From assembly GCF_029871235.1 (NCBI RefSeq), contig NZ_SSOM01000066.1:58515-117139 (forward strand): a stretch of 58,625 nucleotides of DNA, written 5' to 3'. A program made the translations under genes and the position numbers. Below, piece by piece: positions 42,801 through 51,712 of this stretch. Below the pieces are notes generated by a model. The model was not told the DNA's origin. It ran no database searches and was given only the letters and a program-made list of their open reading frames with translations. This DNA is from Pseudomonas sp. BN411 (GTDB lineage: Bacteria; Pseudomonadota; Gammaproteobacteria; Pseudomonadales; Pseudomonadaceae). Within the stretch, counting starts at the first letter, position 1. Every line of letters begins with the position of its first letter.

Positions 42801-43463
42801 GTCGGCCTGGAGCTTGAGCACGCCTTGCAGGTCCCCGTCGGCCTTCAGCGCCAGCTTCCAGGGCGTCTCGCCGGGAGCCGGCAGCTGCAGGCTGCCTTCC
42901 ACCGTCAGCGGCCAGTCGCCTTCAGGGCGCAGGGTGCCGTGCAGCTCTACCGCCAGTTCATCGCGACGCAGGCTGAGGCGCTCCAGCTGCAGGCCGTCAG
43001 CCTGCCAGCGGGCCACCAGGTCCAGTTGCTGCAACTGATCGTCGCCATCGAGCACGAAGCGCCCGACGCGCACCTGTCCAATTTCCAGCGCCAGGGGCAA
43101 GCGCAACTCAGGCAGGCTGACGGGACCGGAGTCTTCGTCGGAAGCCGATGGCGGGAGGTCCAGCTGAATGCCGTCGCTGGCCAGCTCGTCGATGCAAAGG
43201 GTGCGACGCAGCAGGCAACCGGGGGACCACTCCAGCAGCGGCGCCTCTACCTTCAAGGCTGTGCCGTCTTGCTGCCATATCAGGCTCTTGGCGCTCCAGC
43301 GTCCGCCCAATGTGCCGTCGAACTCCTCGACCGCCAGCCCCGGTACCTGGTCCAGCAGCCAGCGGCCACCGGTTTCCGTGAACAGCAGGACGGCCGGAAT
43401 CGCCACCACGCCCGCCAGGAGGACGACCAGCCCCGCGAGGCCGACTTTCAGTGCGCGCCTCAC
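39816..43463 (-). CDS. tamB: TamB, translocation and assembly module / AsmA-like bridge protein
   Basis: This very large 1215-residue protein has an N-terminal signal anchor (residues 7-28) and an extended beta-rich periplasmic body ending in the TamB (DUF490) domain. TamB-like proteins form a hydrophobic groove spanning the periplasm. They act in phospholipid transport and, with TamA, in outer-membrane protein assembly. The C-terminal strand ends SLDLFYKRDF. The GTG start overlaps the tamA TGA (GTGA), so the two are coupled. The start is confirmed by the anchor helix directly after MRRALKVG. The 3' tip is duplicated downstream. Confidence 0.93.
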   Translation of the reverse strand: MRRALKVGLAGLVVLLAGVVAIPAVLLFTETGGRWLLDQVPGLAVEEFDGTLGGRWSAKSLIWQQDGTALKVEAPLLEWSPGCLLRRTLCIDELASDGIQLDLPPSASDEDSGPVSLPELRLPLALEIGQVRVGRFVLDGDDQLQQLDLVARWQADGLQLERLSLRRDELAVELHGTLRPEGDWPLTVEGSLQLPAPGETPWKLALKADGDLQGVLKLQADSSGYLNGRLDGELRPLAENLPANATLRVDGFKASPDLPETLTLNQVELSAKGDLKDGYAVQGKASLPGEGGAVTLDLAGRVDAHGADIQQLLLTGDPQQTLALQGRVDWQQALAIDSHLQWRDFPWQRLFPQEQPPPVDMQQLDAEVRYVESRYEGRFDARLKGPAGDFSLGSPVAGDLASVTLADLQLKAGQGKVEGQVKIDFANGVGWDSQLALSELDPSFWLAELPGTLAGKLQSRGAWRDQRLELNADLDLKGQMRGQPALLQAKAEGAGERWLLNALHVRLGDNRIEGQGQLDQKLSGHLDLALNRLGQLWPKLFGKAQGRLDLAGTLQAPQGKLVLTGERMGQGDNRLDHLKLDAQLDAAQRGRVQVQVDGLAAGDNEFGTLTAEGSGDRVRQQLELNLKGPMVELLLALDGKLDAGNWRGRLAQGEVQAGGQDWRLEAPARLERLADGKLNFGAHCWRAGQASLCGGEQRLMPEPKLDYRLRDFPLASLARWLPEDFAWQGELNADLKLDLPASGPNGRITVDAGSGVLRLKEEDRWLDFPYQRLLLDSTLRPQRIDSQLSFQGQGLGELQLDARIDPRPANKPLSGQFRLDGLDLAVLRPFVPKVETLDGRLQGAGSLSGTLQAPYVLGNLHLADGRIGGGDLPVSFDALGLDARIAGESLELSGQWRSGEQGQGSLSGNLAWAKGLDVDLELRGSRLPLVVEPYANLQVEPDLHIGLAGERLAVTGKVQVPRGKIKVRQLPPQAVKVSPDARVVGEQDEKQQPLQMAMNVDVEVGQDRLQFSGFGLTADLQGHLKVGDNLTGNGELVLKNGRYRAYGQRLDLRRARLLFAGPLDQPYLDVEAVRNVGDVTAGLRLNGRADEPSTEVFSNPAMSQEQALSYLILGRPLNSSEGDGNAVGRAALAMGLSGSAPLTSELAQRLGLKDLQLDDDGAMGQITERLSIRYGLGVVDSTSVVALRYELTKRLYLEAASGLASSLDLFYKRDF

Positions 43464-45199
43464 AGTTCTGGCCCCATGGAGAAGTGGATGCGGTAGCCGC
43501 CCGGATCATCCAGGGCCTTGGCCAGGTCGAGGCGGATCGGCCCGACCGGCGAGACCCAGCGCACGCCCAAGCCGGCGCCGGTCTTCATCGCCGCGCTGAG
43601 GGAATCCATGGCATTGCCGCGGTCGACGAAGGCTGCCAGGCGCCACTTCTCGGTGATCGGGAACTGGTATTCCGCGCTGCCCACCAACAGGTAGCGGCCG
43701 CCCACCTTTTTGCCGTTGCTGTCTTCCGGCGAGAGGGTCTGGTAGTCGTAGCCACGCACGCTCTGGTCACCACCGGCGAAGAAGCGCAGGGACGGCGGAA
43801 TTGCGTCGAAGTCAGTGGTGGCGATGCCGCCGGCCTGCACCCGGCCCAGCACGCGATGGCCACCGGGCAAGGTGTAGAGCCCCTTGGCCATGGCACTGGC
43901 GTAGGTGAAGTCGGTGTCGGAGAGGATGCCCTCCTTGGCGCCGCGCACGTCGAACTGCAGCGAATAGCCGCGATTGGGATCGAGCTTGTTGTCGCTGCGG
44001 GTCACGCCGTAGCTGATGCCGGGGATGAGGAAGCTGCTGCGGCCATCGTCGCTGCCATCGCCGAAGTCGAAGGTTTCCTGCTCCCAGCGCAGAGAGACCA
44101 CCCGTTGCCAGTCACTGGGCAATTTGGACTGCCACTGCCCACCGATGGTGAAGCGACGGCTATCCACGTCCACCAGGTTCTCGCGCTGCAGGCCGGTGGA
44201 AAAACGCAAGGTGTCGGTCAGCGGCGGATCGAGGGGAATCTCGTACCAGGTGCCGACGTTCTGCCGCACCGGGGAAACCTCGGTTTCCGCGCCCAGGCGA
44301 TGGCCCTGGGGGTTGATCCAATGGCGGGTCCAGTTGGCACGGGCGCGCGGGCCCACGTCGGTGGAGAAGCCAACGCCCAGACCGACGGTACGTGGCTTCA
44401 CCGCCGCCAGCTTGACCTTGACCGGTATCACCAGGCCGCCGCCCTTGACCGGGCTGGCGTCCACCCGCACTTCATCGAAATAGCCACTGGCCTGCAGGTT
44501 CTGGCTGAGCTTGGCGACCTGGTCGGAGTCGTACAGCGTATTGGCCGGGAACGGCACCAGCCGCGCCAGCAGATCCGGGTCGAAGGGGGTATCGCCGTCG
44601 AAAGTCACCGCCCCCAGGCTGTAGCGCGGGCCGCTGTCGTAGACCAGTTCGATATCGGCGAAGCCGGCGCGCGGGTCGATGTCCAGGCGCTGGCGCGTGA
44701 AGCGGCCATCGAAGAAGCCGAAGCGCAGGGCCTGGTTCTGGATCAGTTTCTTGGCGTCTTCGTAGACGCCCTGGTTGAGCTGGGCGCCCTGGGTCAGCGC
44801 CTTGCTTTGCGGTACGCGGAAGCCCTTGTGGGCACTGGCTTCGCCGTCAATCCGTACCACGACATTGCGCAGGCGCACCGGCTCGCCGGGAACCACCAAC
44901 AGGTGCAGGGAGGGGTCCTTGCCGCCGTCGATGCGGCTGTCGATCTTGGCCTGGTAATAGCCAAGCGCCTTCGCGGCCTGGAGCGCCTGGTCCTCGGCGG
45001 AGCGCCGGAAACGTCGCAGGGCTTCTTCGTTGCGATCGCCAAGGGCGCCGATGTAGGCCTCGATATTGGCCTTCAGCGCCGCGTTGGCGGGATCGATCTT
45101 CACATCCAGCGTGGCCTTGGCCAGCGCCAGACTACTTGTGCAAAGCAGGCCCAGCAGCAGCGGCCCGCGCAATCCTTGGCGGTATTTCATGCGCGGCAT
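43460..45199 (-). CDS. tamA: TamA, BamA-like outer-membrane assembly protein
   Basis: This protein of about 579 residues belongs to the Omp85 superfamily. A signal peptide (ending near LALA) leads into POTRA domains (about residues 28-260), followed by a 16-stranded barrel with GLGVGFSTDVGPRARANW and VRGYDYQTLSPED. It ends IHFSMGPEL. TamA works with TamB, encoded next and overlapping by 4 bases. The start may be ATG 45199 or ATG 45190 (MKYRQGLRG); neither has a clear ribosome-binding site. The length is usual for the family. Confidence 0.92.
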   Translation of the reverse strand: MPRMKYRQGLRGPLLLGLLCTSSLALAKATLDVKIDPANAALKANIEAYIGALGDRNEEALRRFRRSAEDQALQAAKALGYYQAKIDSRIDGGKDPSLHLLVVPGEPVRLRNVVVRIDGEASAHKGFRVPQSKALTQGAQLNQGVYEDAKKLIQNQALRFGFFDGRFTRQRLDIDPRAGFADIELVYDSGPRYSLGAVTFDGDTPFDPDLLARLVPFPANTLYDSDQVAKLSQNLQASGYFDEVRVDASPVKGGGLVIPVKVKLAAVKPRTVGLGVGFSTDVGPRARANWTRHWINPQGHRLGAETEVSPVRQNVGTWYEIPLDPPLTDTLRFSTGLQRENLVDVDSRRFTIGGQWQSKLPSDWQRVVSLRWEQETFDFGDGSDDGRSSFLIPGISYGVTRSDNKLDPNRGYSLQFDVRGAKEGILSDTDFTYASAMAKGLYTLPGGHRVLGRVQAGGIATTDFDAIPPSLRFFAGGDQSVRGYDYQTLSPEDSNGKKVGGRYLLVGSAEYQFPITEKWRLAAFVDRGNAMDSLSAAMKTGAGLGVRWVSPVGPIRLDLAKALDDPGGYRIHFSMGPEL

Positions 45200-45238
45200 G
45201 CTAGCACGGCAGTCCGGCGTTTCCGTGAGAAAGCTCTG

Positions 45239-45892
45239 TCAGAGGTTGGCACGCATCAGAGGTCGTGGATTGGGATGGAAGAACACGTGCTCGACCACCG
45301 GCCCCAGCGCCACTTCCCCCACTTCCTCGTACCCCTGGCGCTTGTAGAACTCCAGGTAGCGGACGTTGCCAGTATCCAGCACCACCCCCTGTGAGCCGTC
45401 GTCCTCGGCGCACCAGTTATGCAGGGCCTCCAGCAGTTTTTCGCCGAGGTGGCGCCCCTGGAACTCCGGATGGATGCCCAGCAGCGGCAGTACGTGGTAA
45501 GGCCCCGGCGGCAGGCAGGCGAGCACCGCATCGTGGTAGTCGAGGTAGCGGCGCGTGCAGCGGAAGCCGGTGGTGAGCAGCATGCGCAAGCGCCATCCCC
45601 AGCTCTCGGTGATGTCCAGGCGGCGCTGCGGTGGCGCAATCAGGGCGATACCCACCAGACGCTCCTCGATCAGCAAGCCAACGGCCGGCAGGTCCTCCAG
45701 GAAATGCTGCTGCACCAGTTCGCGCACCGTGGCGCGCACCCGCTGCTCGTAGCCGGGTCTTTCAGCATCGAACAGGTAGGCGAAGGTGGGTTCATGACGA
45801 TAGGCGTGATACAGCAGCGACCGTGCTTCGCGAGCGTAACCGCCGTCCAGCATGCGCACCTCGACCGGCGCGGTAGGGATGTAACCGGGCAT
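45239..45892 (-). CDS. GNAT-family N-acetyltransferase
   Basis: This 217-residue GCN5-related acetyltransferase is probably cytoplasmic. The acetyl-CoA binding region is [20 protein letters not shown], with the Q/R-x-x-G-x-G/A-like loop as QGRHLG. The C-terminal [25 protein letters not shown] is motif B. GAGGTG is well placed before ATG at 45892. The acceptor is unknown. It lies upstream of tamA on the same strand with a 39-base gap, and could be co-transcribed. Confidence 0.85.
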   Translation of the reverse strand: MPGYIPTAPVEVRMLDGGYAREARSLLYHAYRHEPTFAYLFDAERPGYEQRVRATVRELVQQHFLEDLPAVGLLIEERLVGIALIAPPQRRLDITESWGWRLRMLLTTGFRCTRRYLDYHDAVLACLPPGPYHVLPLLGIHPEFQGRHLGEKLLEALHNWCAEDDGSQGVVLDTGNVRYLEFYKRQGYEEVGEVALGPVVEHVFFHPNPRPLMRANL

Positions 45893-46024
45893 TCACGGCA
45901 CCTCTTTTGTTATGGGTTCTATCGGGCCACAAGGGAACTTAGCACCAGTTCTCCCACCCAGCCACGCGGCTGGCCGGCCAGTCATCCATGGGCTAGCATC
46001 GCCTTTTTGCCAGGATGCCTCGCG

Positions 46025-46837
46025 ATGAAGATCGTTTCTTTCAATATCAACGGCCTGCGGGCACGTCCCCACCAGCTCGAAGCGCTGATCGCCAAGCACC
46101 AGCCGGACGTCATCGGCCTGCAGGAAACCAAGGTCTCCGACGAGCAGTTCCCGGAAGCCGAAATCCGCCAGCTCGGCTACCACGTGCACTACCACGGCCA
46201 GAAAGGCCACTACGGCGTCGCCCTGCTCTCCCGCCAGGAACCGCTGGCGCTGTCGAAGGGCTTCCCCGGTGACGCCGAAGACGCCCAGCGCCGCTTCATC
46301 TATGGCACCTTCGCCGATGCCCAGGGCAACCCAGTGACGGTGATGAACGGCTACTTCCCCCAGGGCGAAAGCCGCGATCACCCCATCAAGTTCCCGGCCA
46401 AGGAACGCTTCTACGCCGACCTGCAGGTCCTGCTGGAGCAGCAGTTCCAGCCCAGCCAGCCACTGGTGGTGATGGGCGACATCAATATCTCGCCGGAAGA
46501 CTGCGACATCGGCATCGGCGAAGAGAACCGCAAGCGCTGGCTGAAGACCGGCAAATGCAGCTTCCTGCCGGAAGAGCGCGAATGGCTGGCACGCCTGAAG
46601 AGCTGGGGCCTGGTGGACAGCTTCCGCCAGCTCAATCCGGAAGTGAACGACCGTTTCAGCTGGTTCGATTACCGCAGCCGCGGCTTCGAGGACGAGCCCA
46701 AGCGTGGCCTGCGCATCGACGTGATCCTTGCCAGCCAACCGCTGCAGGCGCGTATCAAGGATGCCGGTATCGACTACGAACTGCGCGGAATGGAAAAGCC
46801 TTCGGACCATGCGCCGATCTGGCTGGAACTGGGCTGA
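46025..46837 (+). CDS. xthA: Exodeoxyribonuclease III
   Basis: This 270-residue AP endonuclease and 3'-5' exonuclease acts in base excision repair. The EEP-family catalytic residues are in place: Asn7 (FNING), Glu34 (LQETK), Asp and Asn in [12 protein letters not shown], Asp in RIDVILAS, and the final His in [12 protein letters not shown] at 46025 gives the standard N-terminus [22 protein letters not shown] lies about nine bases upstream. It is followed by a REPIN and a strong terminator, so it is monocistronic. Confidence 0.95.
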   Translation: MKIVSFNINGLRARPHQLEALIAKHQPDVIGLQETKVSDEQFPEAEIRQLGYHVHYHGQKGHYGVALLSRQEPLALSKGFPGDAEDAQRRFIYGTFADAQGNPVTVMNGYFPQGESRDHPIKFPAKERFYADLQVLLEQQFQPSQPLVVMGDINISPEDCDIGIGEENRKRWLKTGKCSFLPEEREWLARLKSWGLVDSFRQLNPEVNDRFSWFDYRSRGFEDEPKRGLRIDVILASQPLQARIKDAGIDYELRGMEKPSDHAPIWLELG

Positions 46838-46855
46838 TATTGCTACCGGGTGGAT

Positions 46856-46931
46856 GTAGGAGCCAGCTTGCTGGCGAACCTGCTGAGCTCGGTCTTTCGC
46901 GAGCAAGAACTGGGTGTCCCCCTCGCTCCTA
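46856..46931. repeat. REPIN of the GTAGGAGC family with a 14-base insertion
   Basis: The left REP GTAGGAGCCAGCTTGCTGGC is at 46856. The right inverted REP TTCGCGAGCAAG...CTCGCTCCTAC (46894-46931) is interrupted by AACTGGGTGTCCCC. Compare the intact pair at 49029-49092. Confidence 0.8.
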
Positions 46932-46975
46932 CACAAGCGCCGAACCATCGCAGCGTGATTCACTCTACGCTCAAC

Positions 46976-47006
46976 GAAAAAGGCCCATCGATGATGGGCC
47001 TTTTTC
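46976..47006. terminator. Strong bidirectional terminator
   Basis: AAAAAGGCCCATC-GAT-GATGGGCCTTTTT is a 13-bp perfect stem with A and T runs at the two ends. It closes xthA on the plus strand and the YegP-like gene on the minus strand. Confidence 0.92.
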
Positions 47007-47020
47007 GTTCAGTGCCTGCC

Positions 47021-47350
47021 TCAGGCTTCCTTCACCTGCTGGGTCGTACCTACCCGCATGATGGTTTCAATGGCGTGCTGCAGGGCGATCTCGGAATCGT
47101 AGAGATGGCTGCGCACGATCACGTCCTGGTTGGCGGCACGCAGCTTGAAGTAGTTCTTGCCGCTCGAATCGATGCGCCGCACGAAGCGCTCCTCACGCGC
47201 GCAGTTCTCGCGCATCAGGGCCATGGCGTCCTCCGCAGCGGCCCTATCCTGGTACACGCCACTGTCCAGCAGGGTCCGAGCATCAGCCGCTTTCAATCGC
47301 AGGCGCCAGGTGCCGCTGCTGTTCTTGCGCAGCTCATACCAACCACTCAT
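47021..47350 (-). CDS. YegP/DUF1508-family small protein
   Basis: This 109-residue protein is made of two DUF1508 repeats: GWYELRKNSSGTWRLRLKA with a GVY turn near the N-terminus, and KNYFKLRAANQDVIVRSHLY in the second half. YegP-like proteins are small alpha-beta proteins of unclear role. AAGGAG precedes ATG at 47350, ruling out the longer frame upstream. It ends 15 bases before a strong terminator. Confidence 0.85.
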   Translation of the reverse strand: MSGWYELRKNSSGTWRLRLKAADARTLLDSGVYQDRAAAEDAMALMRENCAREERFVRRIDSSGKNYFKLRAANQDVIVRSHLYDSEIALQHAIETIMRVGTTQQVKEA

Positions 47351-47529
47351 GTCACAAAACTCCTTCAGGTTTCGGGGAATTCGCTGCAAGACGCCGTTGG
47401 GGGCGCTCGCAGAAGCCGGCCACCCTACAGGCGAAGGTGATGAGCCGGGGCTCGGTTCCATGAAGGCAACGGGCCCTTCGGTGCAGAGAAATTTCCTAGG
47501 CCGGTGGAAAACCGCAGAACAGAGCAGTC

Positions 47530-47547
47530 CTGTCATATCTCCGTCAC
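47530..47547 (+). promoter_or_regulatory. PHO box (PhoB binding site)
   Basis: CTGTCAT-ATCT-CCGTCAC matches the PhoB direct repeat CTGTCAT-N4-CTGTCA(T/C) with one mismatch in the second half. It lies 54-71 bases before the start of a phosphate-binding-protein-like gene, a fitting target. Confidence 0.75.
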
Positions 47548-47600
47548 CCGACTGACTTAATCTCGCGGCTCCCTCCAAACCCAGAACAAGGTGTCTGCCC

Positions 47601-48968
47601 ATGCCGCGCGCCATGACCGCCAGCGACAAGGATCTGTGGGGTCGTACCCTCAGCATGTTGCTGCTCGGTTTCATCTGCTACGCACTCCCCTGGTCGGTGT
47701 TCGCCGCCCAGCCCGAAACCGTCCTGCGCATCCAGGGCTCCAACACCATAGGCGCCAAGCTTGGGCCGGCCCTGGTCAAGGGGATGCTGGAAGAAGAAGG
47801 GATGCGCGCCGTTCACCAGACGCCGGGTGATCGCGAGAACGAGGTGCACATCCTCGCCCACGATGCCAATGGCAAAGAGGTCCGCGTGGAACTCGCGGCC
47901 CACGGCTCGTCCACCGGTTTCATCGCGCTCAAGGACAGCAGCGCCGACCTGGCTGCCTCCTCGCGCCCGATCAAGGACGCGGAAGCCCAGGACCTGTCCT
48001 CCTTCGGCGACCTGCGCGGCCATCAGGCCGAACAGGTGATCGCCATCGACGGCCTGGCCATCATCCTGCACCCGGACAACCCGCTGCGTGCCCTGACCAC
48101 CGCGCAGCTGGCCGCGGTCTTCGCCGGCGAGGTGAAGACCTGGGAAGAACTCGGCGGCAAAGGCGGCGCCATTCATGTTTATGCCCGTGATGACCAGTCC
48201 GGCACCTACGACACCTTCAAGGAACTGGTGCTGGCCCGCCAGGGCAAGACCCTGGCCGGCACCGCCCAGCGCTTCGAGTCCAACGACAAACTCTCCGCCG
48301 CCGTCAGCGGCGACCCGCAGGGCATCGGCTTCGTCGGCCTGGCCTCGATCAACCAGGCCCGCGCCCTGGCCATCGCCGACGGCGACTCGCAAGCCATGCC
48401 GCCCAGCGCCGAACTGATCGCCACCGAGGACTACCCACTGTCGCGCCGGCTGTTCTTCTACATCAAGCCGGGTGAGGAGAACCGCTGGGCCAAGGCCCTG
48501 GTGCACTTCGCCCAGAGCCCGCGCGGCCAGGCGATCGTCGACCAGACCGGCTTCGTCGCCCAGCAGGTGCAGTCGATCAAGGTCCAGGTGCAGAAGGACA
48601 TGCCGGAGAGCTATCGCGAACTGGCCACCAATGCCCAGCGACTGTCGGTGAACTTCCGCTTCCAGGAAGGCAACGCCAACCTCGACAACAAGGCCCTGCG
48701 CGACGTGCAGCGGGTGCTGGACTACCTGAAGCAGACCGACAAGCTGCAACAGAAGGTGGTGCTGGTGGGCTTCGGCGATCCGAAAGCGGACCCGCAACGT
48801 GCCGAACTCCTGTCCAAGCTCCGGGCCATGGCCGTCCGCCGCGAACTGGCCAAGGGCGGCGTCACCCTGAAGGAAGTGACCGGTCTGGGTGACGAACTGC
48901 CGGTTGCGGCCAACACGGCCGAAGAAGGACGGATTCGTAACCGTCGAGTGGAAGTCTGGGTGTATTGA
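47601..48968 (+). CDS. PstS-like phosphate-binding protein fused to an OmpA domain
   Basis: This 455-residue exported protein has a signal peptide ending near VFAAQ. Residues of about 40-310 form a PstS-like domain: LRIQGSNTIGAKLGPALVKG, AHGSSTGFIALKDSSADLAA and YARDDQSGTYDTFKELV. About residues 340-455 form an OmpA peptidoglycan-binding domain ending AEEGRIRNRRVEVWVY. The fusion would tether phosphate binding to the cell wall. No pst permease genes adjoin it. A PHO box lies upstream and AAGG supports ATG at 47601, so induction by phosphate starvation is likely. Confidence 0.87.
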   Translation: MPRAMTASDKDLWGRTLSMLLLGFICYALPWSVFAAQPETVLRIQGSNTIGAKLGPALVKGMLEEEGMRAVHQTPGDRENEVHILAHDANGKEVRVELAAHGSSTGFIALKDSSADLAASSRPIKDAEAQDLSSFGDLRGHQAEQVIAIDGLAIILHPDNPLRALTTAQLAAVFAGEVKTWEELGGKGGAIHVYARDDQSGTYDTFKELVLARQGKTLAGTAQRFESNDKLSAAVSGDPQGIGFVGLASINQARALAIADGDSQAMPPSAELIATEDYPLSRRLFFYIKPGEENRWAKALVHFAQSPRGQAIVDQTGFVAQQVQSIKVQVQKDMPESYRELATNAQRLSVNFRFQEGNANLDNKALRDVQRVLDYLKQTDKLQQKVVLVGFGDPKADPQRAELLSKLRAMAVRRELAKGGVTLKEVTGLGDELPVAANTAEEGRIRNRRVEVWVY

Positions 48969-49028
48969 GAACAGGAAATCAGACGTAGGGTGGACCACGC
49001 TTCACCGGCCCACCACTCGCGGCCCTGT

Positions 49029-49092
49029 GTAGGAGCGAGCTCTGCTCGCGAACAGTCCGAGCACGGCCCTTCGCGAGCAAGCTCGCTCCTAC
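49029..49092. repeat. Intact REPIN of the GTAGGAGCGAGC family
   Basis: GTAGGAGCGAGCTCTGCTCG at the left and TTCGCGAGCAAGCTCGCTCC at the right are inverted REPs around a short core. A half GTAGGGTGG element precedes it near 48983. Confidence 0.85.
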
Positions 49093-49101
49093 AAGACGTC
49101 A

Positions 49102-49133
49102 GAGGCCCCTTTCCCCGTCGGGAAAGGGGCCTC
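49102..49133. terminator. Long hairpin terminator between convergent genes
   Basis: GAGGCCCCTTTCCC-CGTC-GGGAAAGGGGCCTC is a 14-bp perfect stem just past the receptor gene stop. It lacks a T run but is very stable. Confidence 0.75.
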
Positions 49134-49139
49134 GCCGCA

Positions 49140-51365
49140 TCAGAAGTCGAAGCGGGTGGTCAGGGTGAAGTTGCGCGGATCGCCATAGAAACCACCGTTG
49201 TAGAAGCCCAGATTGCTGAAGTACTTCTCGTCGGTGAGGTTGTTGCCGTTCAAGGTGACGGAAACCTGCTCGGTCACCTGGTACTTGGCCATGGCATCCA
49301 GCACCCAGTAGCTGCCCTGGGTGTAGCGCTGCGGGTTCACGTCCGTCCAGATCTTGCTCTGCCAGCTGGCCGAACCGCCGATGCTCAGCTTGTTGAACTG
49401 GCCCGGCAGGCGGTAGTTGGTGGAAAGACGGAACATGTCTTCCGGCTCGGTGGTGGAGATCTTGTTGTCGTCGCCATCACGGGTGATGCGGTGGGTGTAG
49501 CCGCCCTGCACCTGCCAGTCCGGCATCAGTTCACCGGCGACTTCAAGCTCGAAGCCCTTGGTCTTGGCGCCCTGCACCGCCCGGAACACGCTCCTGTTGG
49601 TGACCGGATCGATGACACCGGTGTCCACCGCCAGGTTGTCCTGCTTGACCTCGAACAGCGCCAGGCTGGCATTCAGGCGGCCATCGAAGAACTCACCCTT
49701 CAGGCCCGTCTCGTAGGCGTCGCCCTCTTCTGGCTCGATGGCCTTGCCGCTGGCGTCCGTTTCGCTTTCGTGGGGTTTGAAGATGCTGGTGTAGCTGGCG
49801 TAGACCGACCAGGTGTCGTCGAGGTCGTAGACCACGCCGGCATAGGGCACCACCACACCGTTTTCCTGCAGGTCCTGCAGCTTGCCGCTCTGGCCGGTCA
49901 CCAGGTTGGTCCCGGTACTGTCCATCTCCCAGTTGGAAACACGGCTGCCCAGGATGACCGACAGGTCTTCGGTGGGTTTGAAGCGTCCGGTCAGGTAGGC
50001 CGCGGATTCCTTCAGCTCGTCATCCTGTTTGGAAGTCGGGTTGCCCCAGGCGGGCTCGGGGAAGTCGCCGGTCCAGCCGTTGATGGTGGACACGCTGTCG
50101 AAGAAGAACGGCCAGTTGGTGGACTTGGACTCGATGTCACGGTGCGACAGGCCGACCACCAACTCATGCTCCCGGCCCAGCAGCTGGAAAGGTCCGCTGG
50201 CGTAGAGGTCGTAGGCATTCTGGCTGGTCTCGTAGCGGTATTTGCCACGCCAGATGGACATGCCGCTGCCATCCACCGGATTCGGGTTGCCGCTGGCCGC
50301 CGAACCCAGGGTGATGGGCGCATCGGTCTCGGTGCGGGTGATCGACGCCTTCACCGTCCAGTCGTACGCTAAACGCTGTTCCAGGGTCACGAATGCGTTG
50401 TCGTTGGTGTTGTCCCACTGGCTCCACTTGGTGCCGGGGTTGAACGAGCGGGAGAAGCGGAACTTGTTGCCATTGCTGTCGAACAGCGGCGTCGAGGGGC
50501 CCCAGGAGGAACCTTCCGGACGGTTGGTCTGGCGGCTCAGGCCTGCGCTCAGCAGGGTGTCCTCGGTGATGTCGGATTCGAGGATGCCGTAGAACACCTG
50601 CTTCTTCTCGGACAGGTGGTCCATGAAGGACTGGCCATCCTCGTAGGCGGTGACGAAGCGGCCACGCACGTTGCCTTCAGGGGTCAGCGCGCCGCCGATG
50701 TCGAATTCGCTGCGGTAGGTATCCCAGCTGCCCGCGCTGGCGGAGACGTAGCCGGAGAGCTCGCGGGTCGGGCGCTTGCGCACCAGGTTGACGGTCGCCG
50801 ACGGGCTGCCGAAACCGCTGAGCAGGCCGGTGGAACCCTTCAGCACTTCCACGCGGTCGTAGATGACCATGTCGGTCTGGTCGATGCCGTTACCGAAGCG
50901 GAAGGCTGCCGGCATGCCATCGACCTGGAAGTTGTCGATCTCGAAGCCGCGGGACTTGAAGCTGGCGCGGCTGCTGTCGAGCTTGTTGACGGTGATGCCG
51001 GGGGTCTTCGACAGCACTTCGCCGATGTTGGTCAGGCCCTGGTCATCCATCTGCTGGCGGGTGATGACGCTGACCGATTGCGGGGTCTCGCGGGGCGAAA
51101 GCGCCAGCTTGGTGGCGGTGCGCGTCGAACCGGTGGTGTAGGAACCCGTGCCTTCGGTGGTCTCCCCCAGGCGGTTGTCGGTAATGGATGTAGCCCCGAT
51201 TTCCAGCGTTCCTTCGCCGTTCTGCTGCTCCTCGGCCAGCACCATTCCGGTCTGCAATGCCAGGGTCACCCCCAGAATCGCCATGGATAACGGATGGCGC
51301 GTGAGCCGCGCGGCAACGGCATCCCCAGCCGTCCCTGCCGCGTTGAACGCATACTGCTGTTGCAC
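49140..51365 (-). CDS. TonB-dependent siderophore receptor
   Basis: This outer-membrane ferrisiderophore receptor has about 741 residues. A long signal peptide ends near VLAEE. The plug domain shows SPRETPQSVSVITRQQMDDQ, TPGITVNKLDS and VEVLKGSTGLLSG. The barrel ends FTLTTRFDF with a terminal Phe. No N-terminal STN signalling domain is present, and no sigma/anti-sigma pair is nearby. It resembles the FpvA/FhuE/ferric-hydroxamate group. GTG at 51365 is preferred, since AGGGGA lies 7 bases before it; TTG at 51371 is too close. A Fur box lies about 140 bases upstream. Confidence 0.92.
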   Translation of the reverse strand: MQQQYAFNAAGTAGDAVAARLTRHPLSMAILGVTLALQTGMVLAEEQQNGEGTLEIGATSITDNRLGETTEGTGSYTTGSTRTATKLALSPRETPQSVSVITRQQMDDQGLTNIGEVLSKTPGITVNKLDSSRASFKSRGFEIDNFQVDGMPAAFRFGNGIDQTDMVIYDRVEVLKGSTGLLSGFGSPSATVNLVRKRPTRELSGYVSASAGSWDTYRSEFDIGGALTPEGNVRGRFVTAYEDGQSFMDHLSEKKQVFYGILESDITEDTLLSAGLSRQTNRPEGSSWGPSTPLFDSNGNKFRFSRSFNPGTKWSQWDNTNDNAFVTLEQRLAYDWTVKASITRTETDAPITLGSAASGNPNPVDGSGMSIWRGKYRYETSQNAYDLYASGPFQLLGREHELVVGLSHRDIESKSTNWPFFFDSVSTINGWTGDFPEPAWGNPTSKQDDELKESAAYLTGRFKPTEDLSVILGSRVSNWEMDSTGTNLVTGQSGKLQDLQENGVVVPYAGVVYDLDDTWSVYASYTSIFKPHESETDASGKAIEPEEGDAYETGLKGEFFDGRLNASLALFEVKQDNLAVDTGVIDPVTNRSVFRAVQGAKTKGFELEVAGELMPDWQVQGGYTHRITRDGDDNKISTTEPEDMFRLSTNYRLPGQFNKLSIGGSASWQSKIWTDVNPQRYTQGSYWVLDAMAKYQVTEQVSVTLNGNNLTDEKYFSNLGFYNGGFYGDPRNFTLTTRFDF

Positions 51366-51501
51366 TCTCAATCCCCTTGGATGGTCTGTCTGCTTGTTGG
51401 CCGGCTAACCAACGGACTTGTTCTTCTGTGCGGCGCTCTTGGCTGGCGCCTGGGGACCGCGCAGACGGGATCGCATCCGGCGGCGGATGCGAAAATTACC
51501 A

Positions 51502-51520
51502 TCCAATGATAATTATTTAC
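51502..51520 (-). promoter_or_regulatory. Fur box
   Basis: TCCAATGATAATTATTTAC matches 13 of 19 positions of the consensus GATAATGATAATCATTATC. It sits in an AT-rich patch (51490-51535) upstream of the siderophore receptor. Confidence 0.75.
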
Positions 51521-51712
51521 AAATGTAAAATTTACGCATTCGCAAACATGACTTAGGAGATTTCCTACAACGGGCAAAGAATTGTTACAGCGGGTCCGTT
51601 CCTCCTTTCCCCGACCAACGGTTAGGCTTCCCTCTGTGACGCCGGGCCCCTCTGACGGCTTGCCAGCCGCCATGTCGGAGTCACGTTTTATCAACGACAG
51701 AAGGAGGGGCTC

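Noticed and set aside
40632-43496. Long plus-strand frame opposite tamB
   Set aside because: Antisense shadow; tamB and tamA overlap properly on the minus strand.
51541-51712. yybP-ykoY manganese riboswitch before the terC-like gene
   Set aside because: I looked for its conserved paired boxes and did not find a convincing match.
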